Positions 34,819 through 43,468 of a stretch of 64,000 bases of DNA are shown in pieces. The first letter of the stretch is position 1. Every line of letters starts with the position of its first letter. The notes under the pieces are model-generated. The model ran no database searches. It saw only the letters and a list, made by a program, of their open reading frames with translations, and was not told where the DNA came from. The translations under genes and the position numbers were made by a program. Source of the stretch: Pontibacter virosus (lineage in GTDB: Bacteria; Bacteroidota; Bacteroidia; Cytophagales; Hymenobacteraceae). Where the stretch lies: positions 107,509-171,508 of the forward strand of contig NZ_QEKI01000010.1 in assembly GCF_003096355.1 (NCBI RefSeq), written 5' to 3'.

Positions 34819-35466
34819 TCAGGGTTTGAAAAAGATCCAGGCAAGCGCATAGCTAAGTAGTACAAGTCCCAGGCCAACCACAAAAACGGTATAAGACAGC
34901 TTCAGCAGGCGGTATTTTTTAGATAGTACCTTCCCCTGCAAGTAGATATTGTCAATCATGCTGTTGTACAATTTTTCAGGATCTTGCATGGTTTCCCGCA
35001 TACTTTCACGGTATGTCTCTGGTGATAAGTAGGTATAGTCTCCGAAGAAAAGTAAGTCTGTTTTGCCTGTCTGTGGCGCTGATGAAGTAATGTTAGGCCG
35101 TGTAGAGAGCACGGCAAAAATAGTGGTGACCAGGCATACGATTGTCAGCAGGATAGAAGGGATCAGCAGATGCGGTATGTCCGTGAAGTTTCTGACAAAA
35201 GACGAGATCATGATTGAAGCGATAATGGCATTGATTGAAATCATCAGGTGGGCCTTGTTGTCAGCGATGGCGCTTAGCTGCAGGTGACCTGCTAAGGTGG
35301 TCCTGAACATCGTCTCGACTCCTTTGATGAATTTCTTATCCTTTTTTTCAGGAAGGCCTTTTTTAGGCTTGCTGTTTCCTGCAGCTAAAAGCGCTTTGAG
35401 CGACTCGTTTTCATGCGTCAGCTCCTCCATTCTTCTCTTCAAAAGCTCCTGGTCAGTCTCTATCAT
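34819..35466 (-). CDS. Pycsar-type membrane effector (DUF5706/PycTM-like)
   Basis: 215 residues. An N-terminal coiled-coil segment (about 1-50), then the signature LSAIADNKAHLMISIN (64-79) starting a first membrane helix (about 74-92), a second helix (99-121), a loop with LLFFGDYTYLS, and a third helix (about 190-212). This is the plan of DUF5706/PycTM effectors, which open membranes on sensing cyclic pyrimidine nucleotides. It lacks the HD phosphohydrolase domain that many Bacteroidota relatives carry. It is convergent with the cyclase gene (32-base gap), not in a PycC-PycTM operon. A shorter assignment is 'Pycsar system effector family protein'. Confidence 0.8.
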   Translation of the reverse strand: MIETDQELLKRRMEELTHENESLKALLAAGNSKPKKGLPEKKDKKFIKGVETMFRTTLAGHLQLSAIADNKAHLMISINAIIASIMISSFVRNFTDIPHLLIPSILLTIVCLVTTIFAVLSTRPNITSSAPQTGKTDLLFFGDYTYLSPETYRESMRETMQDPEKLYNSMIDNIYLQGKVLSKKYRLLKLSYTVFVVGLGLVLLSYALAWIFFKP

Positions 35467-35514
35467 ATGCTACAAAATTTTAAGCCATACCTGCACAAGA
35501 GCTGTGACAGCCGT

Positions 35515-37689
35515 TTAGTGCTTAACAGGCAAGCAAATAGTGAATTCTGTAAAGTCATCTTCCTTTGTGTCTACCAGCAAATCGCCTCCATGGCCTTTGG
35601 TGATGATATCATAGCTTAGGGACAGGCCTAAGCCTGTGCCTTGCCCGGCCGGTTTAGTCGTGAAGAAGGGCTGGAATATTTTGCTTCGGATACCTGCCGG
35701 TATGCCGCTTCCGTTATCCCTTACCTTTATTTCGACTTTCCCGTCCTGCTGTCGTGTACTAAGCTTTACTTCTGGTTTGAACTGACCTTTTAAGCGGATT
35801 TTCTTCTGTTGCGTTGCATAAAAGGCGTTGTTGAACAAGTTAAGGAGCACCCGGCCCAGTTCCTGCGGAACCACCTCGATCTTTTCCAGCTGTGCGTCAA
35901 AATCTGTCACCAGGCTGGCATTGAAACTCTTGTCTTTGGCCCGGAGTCCGTGGTAGGAAAGGCGCAGGAATTCATCGGCCAGGGCGTTGATGTCGGTCAG
36001 CTGTTTTTCGCCGGTGGCGGAGCGGGAGTGCTGCAGCATACCTTTTACAACGGATTCAGCGCGATGGCCATGGTGGTGTATTTTGTGAAGGTTCTGCTGT
36101 AAGTCGTCCAGCAGGGGAAGCGCCTCTGTGGTATTGCCAGCTTTTAACTCCTCTTTCAATTCAGCGCACAACTCTTCTGAAACGCCCGAAAAGTTGTTGA
36201 CGAAGTTCAGCGGGTTCTGAATTTCATGTGCAATGCCGGCCGTAAGCTCACCCAGCGAGGCCATCTTCTCTTTCTGGATGAGTTGGTTCTGCGTAGTACT
36301 CAGTTCCTCCAGCGACTCTTTCAGGGCAGCGGTTCTTTCCTCTACCTGCCGCTCCAGGGTTTCGTTTTGAGAGGCCAGGATCTGTTGTTTTTCTTTTTCC
36401 TGGGCCACCGTCTTCTCCGATAGTTCCTCCACTTCCAACAGTTTCCGGTTGAGGGTGCTGTTAATGAAGGCAAAATCAAGCCCAAGATAAATGGAGGTGG
36501 CAATGGGTATACTTAAAACAGATATGACATAGAGTACAGACCTGAAAGGAGTAACTCCGATCAGGAACTCATGCGTGAACACCCCTAAGGACAGGAAGAA
36601 CACAAAAAACACCAGGCATACCACGGCTCCCCAGGCAATAATCCGGGCGACTCTTTTACCTCTTTTAGCAGACCGGAGCGCAACACGGAGTATGTTTAGC
36701 TTGATCAGTACCTCCATTAAGGCTCCTCCTGCAATCCAGCCCCAACCATATTGCGGAATAATAAAGAATATGCTTACCCCTACCATAACCAGCAGGACAT
36801 AGAAGAGGATGTCTCGCTTTTGGTTGGATAACTGATAAATGGCTATGAGCAAAAAGAGGTCGGCTACCAGCAGCAAGGAGAAGCAGGTATTGTAGAGCGA
36901 AAATCGGGAAGCAATGTCATGTCCGTTTATAAAAGTCCAGATTCTGATTATATTCTGGGCTAAAAAGAAAAAGGAAAACAAGGCAAATGAGAGGTTTGCC
37001 TTTTGCTGTGGATAGAATACATAGAAGGCGGTATGTAGAAAGATGAGCAGTGTACTTGCCCCAACCATAAATGTCCAGAAAATTAAAAGGCGGCCAAAGT
37101 AGCGCTCATGTTTTTCAATAGCTGTGTTCAGGTTATTAATGCCAATTCTGAGCGCAGGATTAGTGGATTCGAACATCGTGGTATAGGACAAGTTGGGCTC
37201 CAGTGCGTAGCGAATGGCTAAAACCTGGCGGGCTTCGTCTGTAAATGGGGCCAAAACGGGTTGCCACATCGGGTCGTACGCTTCTACCTCATCCGGATTT
37301 GCGCTCACAGTGCCAAAGCGATGAATCAGGTGACCGTTCAGGTAGACTTCTGAGGCTCCCGATTGCTGAATCAGCAGGGCCAGTTGCTGTTCCCGTACAG
37401 CCGGATCCAGAGACAGGTGCAGACGAAACCAGGCTATACCTGACTTCGGGAGTTGAGGCAATGAGTTTACAATATCAAGGGTGGGGTCAATGGTTTGCCA
37501 ATGCTGGTCATTGAAGGCAGGATTGGCCCACTCCGGATTATCGCCGACCTGAAACTTCCAGCCTTTATTTAGCAGAAGATCTTCCTTGTGAGGCAATACC
37601 TTTACATGAATCGTGTGATCTGTGGCTTGAGAAAAGCATGTGTATGGTATACAATAAGTAATCAGCAGAAAACAGAAGAGGATTTTCAT
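35515..37689 (-). CDS. 7TM-DISM-type sensor histidine kinase
   Basis: 724 residues. Signal peptide (about 1-20); an extracellular galactose-binding-like sensor domain (about 30-190; VYLNGHLIHRFGTV); seven membrane helices (about 200-400) of the 7TMR-DISM kind; a coiled coil; then HisKA with His488 in MASLGELTAGIAHEIQNPL, and HATPase with the N-box (LFNNAFYA, Asn about 620), DNGSGI (658-663) and GTGLGL. Intact. The effector gene at 34819 lies 48 bases downstream on the same strand, so the two may be co-transcribed; the receiver-cyclase across from it is the closest receiver protein. Confidence 0.92.
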   Translation of the reverse strand: MKILFCFLLITYCIPYTCFSQATDHTIHVKVLPHKEDLLLNKGWKFQVGDNPEWANPAFNDQHWQTIDPTLDIVNSLPQLPKSGIAWFRLHLSLDPAVREQQLALLIQQSGASEVYLNGHLIHRFGTVSANPDEVEAYDPMWQPVLAPFTDEARQVLAIRYALEPNLSYTTMFESTNPALRIGINNLNTAIEKHERYFGRLLIFWTFMVGASTLLIFLHTAFYVFYPQQKANLSFALFSFFFLAQNIIRIWTFINGHDIASRFSLYNTCFSLLLVADLFLLIAIYQLSNQKRDILFYVLLVMVGVSIFFIIPQYGWGWIAGGALMEVLIKLNILRVALRSAKRGKRVARIIAWGAVVCLVFFVFFLSLGVFTHEFLIGVTPFRSVLYVISVLSIPIATSIYLGLDFAFINSTLNRKLLEVEELSEKTVAQEKEKQQILASQNETLERQVEERTAALKESLEELSTTQNQLIQKEKMASLGELTAGIAHEIQNPLNFVNNFSGVSEELCAELKEELKAGNTTEALPLLDDLQQNLHKIHHHGHRAESVVKGMLQHSRSATGEKQLTDINALADEFLRLSYHGLRAKDKSFNASLVTDFDAQLEKIEVVPQELGRVLLNLFNNAFYATQQKKIRLKGQFKPEVKLSTRQQDGKVEIKVRDNGSGIPAGIRSKIFQPFFTTKPAGQGTGLGLSLSYDIITKGHGGDLLVDTKEDDFTEFTICLPVKH

Positions 37690-38051
37690 CGCTACTTATC
37701 GTTTAAGTTTTGCTTTAATCGAAAATCTGAGGCTGAATTTTGTATAGGCTGTGCATTGTTACTACTGCCATTTCTCTATCGAACAACTGATAAGACCTTC
37801 ACTTGCCAGAGTAATTTAGAGCAGGCAAGTACAAACAGGATGAACCGGTGGGGTATGTTTGTTATTTGCTTCCAATCTTAGGGTCGGGTCCAACACTGTT
37901 TAACGATTTATCTTGACAAGAGTTAATTGGATATTTATAAAGTTCAAAATTAGGCGTCATAATAGGAGGATAAAAGTAAACCAAAGTTTCAGAAAGATTA
38001 GATGGTTAGGAAGGTAAGGTCCAGAAGGTCGGCAGAGAGGTATTCTCTTTT

Positions 38052-38424
38052 TTGTCATCCTGAAAAAATCTTGGTAGGGAGAACCACTAGCCCCAAGGTA
38101 GGGTCCTTAAGTTCTAGAAAATTCTCCCCTTGAGGGGAGCGTAGAGGGGTGTTTACATCTGCGAGGAAACTGAGAGTTGATCATACACTGGCTTTTCAGC
38201 TCTGTATTTAAACCCCTAGAGAGCTTCGTTCGCAAGTTTCGAACTCTCGTCCTCACTTGTCCTCAAGGGGATAGTTCCCGACATAGAGGGTTAGGGGGAA
38301 TACCCCTCTGGGGGCAGGGTCCTCTATAAAGAGAGGGGTGCAGGGGTGTGTTATAGCAACTGCTTAACCTCCGGGGGTAGGGCCCTCTGTTTCTACCAAG
38401 AGCCTTCCAGGATAACAGTGGGTT
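38052..38424. repeat. Nested palindromic repeat cluster
   Basis: Units in order: TTGTCATCCTG...TCTTGGTAG (38053-38077), TCTCCCCTTGAGGGGAGCGT...GGGGTGTTTAC (38123-38156), an inverted copy TCCTCAAGGGGATAG (38262-38276) whose partner AAACCCCTAGAG (38209-38220) is split by a small hairpin (GAGAGCTTCG/CGAACTCTC), and an inverted ACCAAGAGCCTTCCAGGATA (38394-38413). Outer units pair with each other and inner units with each other, as in the 56.5 kb element but with the nesting reversed. Confidence 0.65.
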
Positions 38425-38545
38425 TGAGCCTATTTCCCTGGAATTAAACGCTCCTGTCTTAGTGGGCTAGAAACGAAATTCTCAGGGGTGTAATCAGGAA
38501 TGATACTATCCTGAATCCGAAAGCCCTTAAAACAACTTACCCTAT

Positions 38546-38586
38546 AAAAACAAAAGAGACGCTATTGCTGCGTCTCTTTTGTTTTT
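38546..38586 (-). terminator. Terminator of the AGCS symporter gene
   Basis: A perfect 16-bp stem, AAAAACAAAAGAGACG with CGTCTCTTTTGTTTTT, loop CTATTGCT region. It lies just past the minus-strand stop at 38606 and is symmetrical, so it could also stop transcription from the left. Confidence 0.85.
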
Positions 38587-38605
38587 ATAACTCCTATATG
38601 TGTAA

Positions 38606-40081
38606 CTAAACTGTTTCCAGTTCTCTTTGATCTAACTCCTCCTTCTGGTCAGCACCTATCGCTTTGTTCCAGTCTCCGGCATTCTTTATACCTAGTTTTT
38701 CAGGATCAAAGGTTGGGTCGAGGCCGGCTTTGCGCTGCGCCAGGTAATCTTGCAGGGTACGTAAGGCAGGCTTGCGTAGCAGGAAAATAGCAATGACGTT
38801 CAGCCATGCCATGATGCCCACACCGATATCGCCCAGCGTCCAGGCCGATTCTGCCGTCTTGACGGAGCCGTAGAAAGTGGCGGCGAGGATCAGGAAGCGC
38901 AGCGCCCAAAGCATCCATTTCCTGTTTTTAGTATTTAGGTAGCTTAGGTTAGTTTCGGCAATGTAGTAGTACGCCATGATGGTAGTAAAGGCGAAGAAGA
39001 ACAGCGAAATAGCAACAAAGCCGCTACCCAGGGCAGGGAAGTGCGTGCTAACAGCCAGCTGCGTATACTCCGGCCCGTAGGGCACACCCGGCAGGTTCTC
39101 CACCAGAAAGCCCCCTTCCGGGTTTGCCACATTGTACTGCCCCGTAAACAGGATCATAAAGGCTGTGGCAGAACAAACGAAAAGTGTATCGACGTAGACA
39201 GAGAAGGCCTGCACCAGGCCTTGCTTGGCAGGATGGCTCACTTCGGCAGCGGCGGCGGCATGTGGTGCCGTGCCCTGGCCTGCTTCGTTCGAGTAGATGC
39301 CGCGCTTTACGCCCCACGCGATGGCCATGCCAAACACCCCGGCAAAAGCAGGCTCCAGGTTAAAGGCGGAACTGAAGATGAGGCCGAATATGGCCGGAAC
39401 CTCCGTAATGTTCATCAAAATGATCACCATTGCCATCAGGATATAAGCACCCGCCATAAACGGTACGACAATCTGCGCCACGTTGCCGATGCGCTTGACA
39501 CCACCAATAATGATAAGAGCAAGCAGCAGGGTAACGGCACCGCCCGTATAAGCCACCGGTATCTGAAAGGCATTGCTTACCCCGGATGCGATGCTGTTGC
39601 TCTGCACCCCCGGCAGAAACAGGGCCATACTGATAATGGTAGCGACAGCAAACAGCACAGCATACCATTTCACGCCAAGTCCTTTTTCGATGTAGTAGGC
39701 CGGGCCGCCTCGGTACTGGCCATCTTTTACCTGCTTGTATATCTGGCCCAGCGTTGCCTCTATAAAGGCAGAAGAACTGCCCAGGAAGGCGATCACCCAC
39801 ATCCAGAAGACGGCACCTGGTCCGCCCATCGCAATGGCGGTGGCTACACCGGCGATGTTACCGGTGCCTACGCGTCCGGCAATGGCTACTGTAAAAGCCT
39901 GAAAGGAACTGATGCCCTGGTGGGAGGACTGCCCCTTGAAGAGCAGGCGCAGCATTTCGCGGAGATAACGTACTTGTAGAAATTTGGTAGCGAAGGAGAA
40001 GTATACACCTGCCCCAAGGCAAAGTGCGATAAGTGCGTTGCTCCAGACGATGTCGTTCACCGAACTGATAATGTTTTCCAT
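38606..40081 (-). CDS. Sodium:alanine/glycine symporter (AGCS family)
   Basis: 491 residues, about eleven membrane helices. Family marks: QAFTVAIAGRVGTGNIAGVATAIAMGGPGAVFWMW (45-85 region), GGPAYYIEKGLG, and the conserved NEAGQGTAPHAAAAA loop at about 272-286. Imports alanine or glycine with Na+ across the inner membrane. The acidic C-terminus is non-conserved. Upstream spacer 40082-40543 has no second gene, and the strand pattern shows a single-gene unit ended by the 38546 terminator. Confidence 0.95.
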   Translation of the reverse strand: MENIISSVNDIVWSNALIALCLGAGVYFSFATKFLQVRYLREMLRLLFKGQSSHQGISSFQAFTVAIAGRVGTGNIAGVATAIAMGGPGAVFWMWVIAFLGSSSAFIEATLGQIYKQVKDGQYRGGPAYYIEKGLGVKWYAVLFAVATIISMALFLPGVQSNSIASGVSNAFQIPVAYTGGAVTLLLALIIIGGVKRIGNVAQIVVPFMAGAYILMAMVIILMNITEVPAIFGLIFSSAFNLEPAFAGVFGMAIAWGVKRGIYSNEAGQGTAPHAAAAAEVSHPAKQGLVQAFSVYVDTLFVCSATAFMILFTGQYNVANPEGGFLVENLPGVPYGPEYTQLAVSTHFPALGSGFVAISLFFFAFTTIMAYYYIAETNLSYLNTKNRKWMLWALRFLILAATFYGSVKTAESAWTLGDIGVGIMAWLNVIAIFLLRKPALRTLQDYLAQRKAGLDPTFDPEKLGIKNAGDWNKAIGADQKEELDQRELETV

Positions 40082-40543
40082 GGGCAGAGGAGAGGGGGAA
40101 AATCTTGAAAAGTAAAGTTTAATAACCTGTTTTTACAGAACCAGAGGTTTTGAGCAGTTTAAATTAAACAGAAAATTTAATAAATCATGGATTTATCCCG
40201 CGTTATTCTCTGTGGCGTAGGAGGGTTTGAACAGAAATAGCTGAATGTGAGTGTGGAATGAATTCCTTACACTGAGCACCCCTCACCTGATTAAACCCAT
40301 AAAAGCAAAGCGGATTGTTACCCTCAAAGCCTCCGCTATACCGGATGCTAAAACTTTCAATCAGGTTAAAATTACGCCTGCGAGGATTAGAAAATCAGAA
40401 GTGATGGTAAAACATCCGCTCTTGCTTTTGTCGTATTAGTGCTTGGAAAAACTAACAAAAATACTGGTATAAGAGTAAAGGATACTGCTAGTGCTTCTTA
40501 AAAAATACCTACCTACAAGCGACAGAAATTAAAACACAAAGAG
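40082..40543. other. Gene-free spacer
   Basis: 462 bases between divergent genes. A 62-residue frame at 40251-40439 starts with GTG, has no recognisable features and is not credited. Both promoters must lie here, but no box is clear. Confidence 0.5.
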
Positions 40544-40834
40544 ATGATTCAGAAGACCTACATGAAAACCAAAGACCAGTGCAAAGTGAAATTTACGATG
40601 AGCCTGACGGATGCAGAACGGGTGGAGATACGGGGGCTGCATGGCGATTGGGAAACCCCGGTGCAGATGAAAAAGAAAAAGGACGGGGTGTTTGAGTGTG
40701 TGCAGACGCTCCCGCGCCATACCCAGCACGAGTTCAAGTACCTGGTAAACGGCACTGAATGGCGCAACGATCCGGATGCCGATGGAGAGGCTCCAAACGA
40801 GTACGGTGGCACCAACACCTTACTGGTACTATAG
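40544..40834 (+). CDS. Small glycogen-binding-like (CBM48/AMPK-type) protein
   Basis: 96 residues. KVKFTMSLTDAERVEIRGLHGDWETPVQM, then GVFECVQTLPRHTQHEFKYLVNGTEWRNDPDADGE and a final TNTLLVL, is the early-set/CBM48 (isoamylase N-terminal) fold in full: a beta sandwich, with the conserved FKYLVNG, W-x-x-DP and final N-x-L-V-L strand. Stand-alone in a bacterium; relatives bind glycogen or are domains of branching enzymes. Start could also be the ATG at 40562. A single gene. Confidence 0.82.
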   Translation: MIQKTYMKTKDQCKVKFTMSLTDAERVEIRGLHGDWETPVQMKKKKDGVFECVQTLPRHTQHEFKYLVNGTEWRNDPDADGEAPNEYGGTNTLLVL

Positions 40835-40865
40835 TCCGTAATCTCCTGCCACTGCAGTTAAATTC

Positions 40866-41288
40866 TTAATTGCTTATACCTGAGATGTAAGAGGCTATTT
40901 CCTCCTCTTTGTCCTGCATGTGCCCGTAGGCAAACTTCTGTAACACATCGCAGGCAACTTTGTCCAGCACGCCGAATATGCGCGCTTCGCTGATCACTTC
41001 CTGGTTCCAGTCAGAAGCGATGACCAGGATGGCCTGTCCGTTGTAGGGCGTCAGGTCCAGCAGGTCGGCGGTGAGGTTGGGCGAGGGCCACTTGCCTGCT
41101 GCTAGGCTGTACTGACCCGGCTCCCAGCGGGGCGGGCTCTCCTTGTGATCAGGCGCCGGCTTAAAATAGCCATCCTCCACAGGGCCGATAAACAAAACGT
41201 TCGCTTTGTTCAGCGTAGTCGGTACGAGGGTTTTAGGATCAGGCAACACGGTGCCGGTTTCTTCCAGCGTTTCTTCAGCATCATTCAT
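40866..41288 (-). CDS. Hypothetical acidic protein, 140 residues
   Basis: Begins MNDAEETLEETGTVLPDPKT and is acidic throughout. The middle carries NVLFIGPVEDGYFKPAP, YSLAAGKWPSPNLTADLLDL and ILVIASDWNQEVISEARIFG, alpha/beta in character. No signal or membrane segment. The family is not recognised. It converges with the CBM48-like gene and could have no functional link to it. Confidence 0.55.
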   Translation of the reverse strand: MNDAEETLEETGTVLPDPKTLVPTTLNKANVLFIGPVEDGYFKPAPDHKESPPRWEPGQYSLAAGKWPSPNLTADLLDLTPYNGQAILVIASDWNQEVISEARIFGVLDKVACDVLQKFAYGHMQDKEEEIASYISGISN

Positions 41289-41573
41289 ACCTATACATAC
41301 TAGTCAAAAATGCAGATGGTTTTCCAGCAGCGCCCCGATACTACCTATACATGGGTGGGTACAACAGCCCTGGCGCCAGTGCCGGGTGAACCTGCACACA
41401 ATACACGGGACGTCAGCGAAATTGCCGTCAGCAGACGATAGATCGGGCTTTCTTTCTGGTAAAAGAGACTGGATTCATTTAAGTCCCTTATGTTCATGAG
41501 GCCCATTATCCTCTGCTAAAATTCTTTTGCCTGGAGACAAAGCGGGCCTTCTTTTATGTAGCTCGAAGCGGGG

Positions 41574-43391
41574 CTAGACATACAGCGAGCTTACCAGGTC
41601 CTTATACCTTTCGAGGATGACGCGGCGCTTGAGTTTGAGGGTAGGGGTGAGTTCCCCGTTTTCGATGGACCACTCGCCCGGTAAAAGCGCGAATTTCTTC
41701 ACCTGTTCTACCGGGTTGAACTCCTTGTTGTACTGGTTCACCGCCTGTTTGATCAGCGTCCAGACCTCCTGGTCTTCCAGCACAGCCAGGTTACCCGGGT
41801 AGGATTTGCCTTGTGTGTCGTACCACTCGCGCAGCTTGTTGAAGGCGGGCACAATAAGGGCACCCACGAACTTCTGCGTTTCGCCCACCACCATGATCTG
41901 TTCGATCCAGCTGCTTTCCACCATCTTGTTTTCGATCGGCTGTGGGGCTACGTACTTGCCACCACTGGTTTTGAAGAGCTCCTTCTTGCGGTCGGTTATC
42001 TTCAGGAATTTGCCGTCGATCAGGGTGCCGATGTCGCCGGTATGCAGCCAGCCGTCTGCATCGATCACCTCTGCGGTCAGGTCCGGTCGGCGGTAATAGC
42101 CCATCATCACGTTCGGGCCTTTGCAAAGGATCTCGCCGTCTTCAGCGATCTTCACCTCCACGCTTTTGAGCAGTGGACCCACGGTGCCGAACATGCGGTT
42201 CTCTTCGGAGTAGCGGTTGCCACTGATGATCGGGGAGGCCTCGGTCAGGCCGTAGCCTTCCTGTATGACGATGCCGGCTGCCGTGAAAATGCGCAGCAGC
42301 CGTACCTGGCAAGCGGCCGCCCCCGTTATGATCGACTTTACTTCGCCACCCAGCGCCTGGCGCCACTTGCTGAACACCAGCCGGTCTGCCAGGGCAAGTT
42401 GCAGCCGGTAAGCCAGCGGCATGGGTTTGTTGATCTCAAAGCGCTCAGCCAGTTCCAGCGCCCAGAAAAAGATTTTCTTTTTGTTGCCTGTCAGCTCGGA
42501 GCCCTTGGCCACAATGCCTTCGTACACTTTCTCGAGCAGGCGCGGCACAGTCGTAAAGATAGTAGGCTTCACCTCACGCAGGTTGGCGGCAATGGTTTCC
42601 ATCCCTTCGGCATAGTAAATAGAAACGCCGCAGTAGAAGTAGCAATAAGTGGCCATGCGCTCGAAGGCATGGTTAAGCGGCAGAAAACTAATGGCCTTTT
42701 TGCGAAAGACTCCCACTTCCTGTATGATGAGCGCACTGTCGAAGGTATTGCTCAGCATGTTATAGTGCGAGAGCATCACGCCTTTGGGCGTGCCGGTGGT
42801 GCCGGAGGTATAGAGGATGGTGGCCAGTTCGTGCTCGCCCACGGCATCGCGCAGCAGCTCGATCTGTTGCAGGGTATAAGGAGAAGGCTCCGCCAACAGT
42901 TCCTTCCAGTGAGGGGCATCCTCGACCTGTTTGAAGGTATAGACGGTCTCCAGGGCTGGAAGCGCATCCTGCATACCCAGTATTTTACGGTAGAGTACTT
43001 CGTTGCCCACAAAGGCCAGTTTCACAGCGGCGTCCTGCAGCACAAACTCCAGTTCGCTGTTGCTGATCGTTGGGTAGATGGGCACCGAGATAGCGCCGAT
43101 CTGCTGAATGGCCATGTCCACCAGCATCCACTCGGGGCAGTTGGGACTGATGATCGCTATCTTGTCCCGGCCCTCGGCGGAGCCATTGCCTTTTGTGATA
43201 CCGAGGCCGAGCAGGGAGGCGCTGATGCGGTTCACCTTGTCCTGCACATCGCGGGTGCTATACCTGATCCACGTACCGTCTTCCTTGGCGGCCAGCATGT
43301 CTTCCAGCGGAAAGTTCTTCAGCTGCCAGTCGATGCAATCAAACAGGCGTTTGGGCTTCGCCGCCTGTGCTGTTTCTTCGTTCATGTTCAC
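41574..43391 (-). CDS. Long-chain fatty-acid-CoA ligase
   Basis: 605 residues, ANL superfamily. AMP-binding P-loop YTSGTTGTPKG at 194-204, GYGLTEASP, WLHTGDIG, DRKKELFKTSGGKYVAPQPIE near residues 475-500 (the Lys-rich C-terminal hinge) are all present. It activates long-chain fatty acids to acyl-CoA, first as acyl-AMP, in the cytoplasm or at the membrane. Related to the FadD15/Faa-type clade. The start could be Met1 or Met3 (MNMNEE). Upstream, the MBL-fold gene is 77 bases away on the same strand; joint expression is possible. Confidence 0.94.
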   Translation of the reverse strand: MNMNEETAQAAKPKRLFDCIDWQLKNFPLEDMLAAKEDGTWIRYSTRDVQDKVNRISASLLGLGITKGNGSAEGRDKIAIISPNCPEWMLVDMAIQQIGAISVPIYPTISNSELEFVLQDAAVKLAFVGNEVLYRKILGMQDALPALETVYTFKQVEDAPHWKELLAEPSPYTLQQIELLRDAVGEHELATILYTSGTTGTPKGVMLSHYNMLSNTFDSALIIQEVGVFRKKAISFLPLNHAFERMATYCYFYCGVSIYYAEGMETIAANLREVKPTIFTTVPRLLEKVYEGIVAKGSELTGNKKKIFFWALELAERFEINKPMPLAYRLQLALADRLVFSKWRQALGGEVKSIITGAAACQVRLLRIFTAAGIVIQEGYGLTEASPIISGNRYSEENRMFGTVGPLLKSVEVKIAEDGEILCKGPNVMMGYYRRPDLTAEVIDADGWLHTGDIGTLIDGKFLKITDRKKELFKTSGGKYVAPQPIENKMVESSWIEQIMVVGETQKFVGALIVPAFNKLREWYDTQGKSYPGNLAVLEDQEVWTLIKQAVNQYNKEFNPVEQVKKFALLPGEWSIENGELTPTLKLKRRVILERYKDLVSSLYV

Positions 43392-43468
43392 GAATTATTG
43401 CCTTAAATCTATACCTATACACCCTTACTGTGTCGGGGCCTCCCGTGTTGCCGAAAGGGCTATACCTG

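Larger units (their letters stand above)
37690..38605. other. Repeat-filled spacer, 916 bases
   Basis: No coding region is supportable. 37690-38040 is plain AT-rich sequence. From 38052 it is filled by dispersed repeat units (separate entry), and 38546-38586 is a terminator. Size and content suggest a landing site for repeats. Confidence 0.6.

Noticed and set aside
39041..39979. 312-residue antisense frame in the AGCS gene
   Set aside because: His/Asp-rich shadow without family features.
40251..40439. 62-residue GTG frame (+)
   Set aside because: No features, weak start, spacer-like composition.
41811..43406. 531-residue open frame antisense to the acyl-CoA ligase
   Set aside because: Lies fully over a strongly supported gene, has no family features, and its His/Gly/Val-rich composition is what a GC-rich antisense frame gives.
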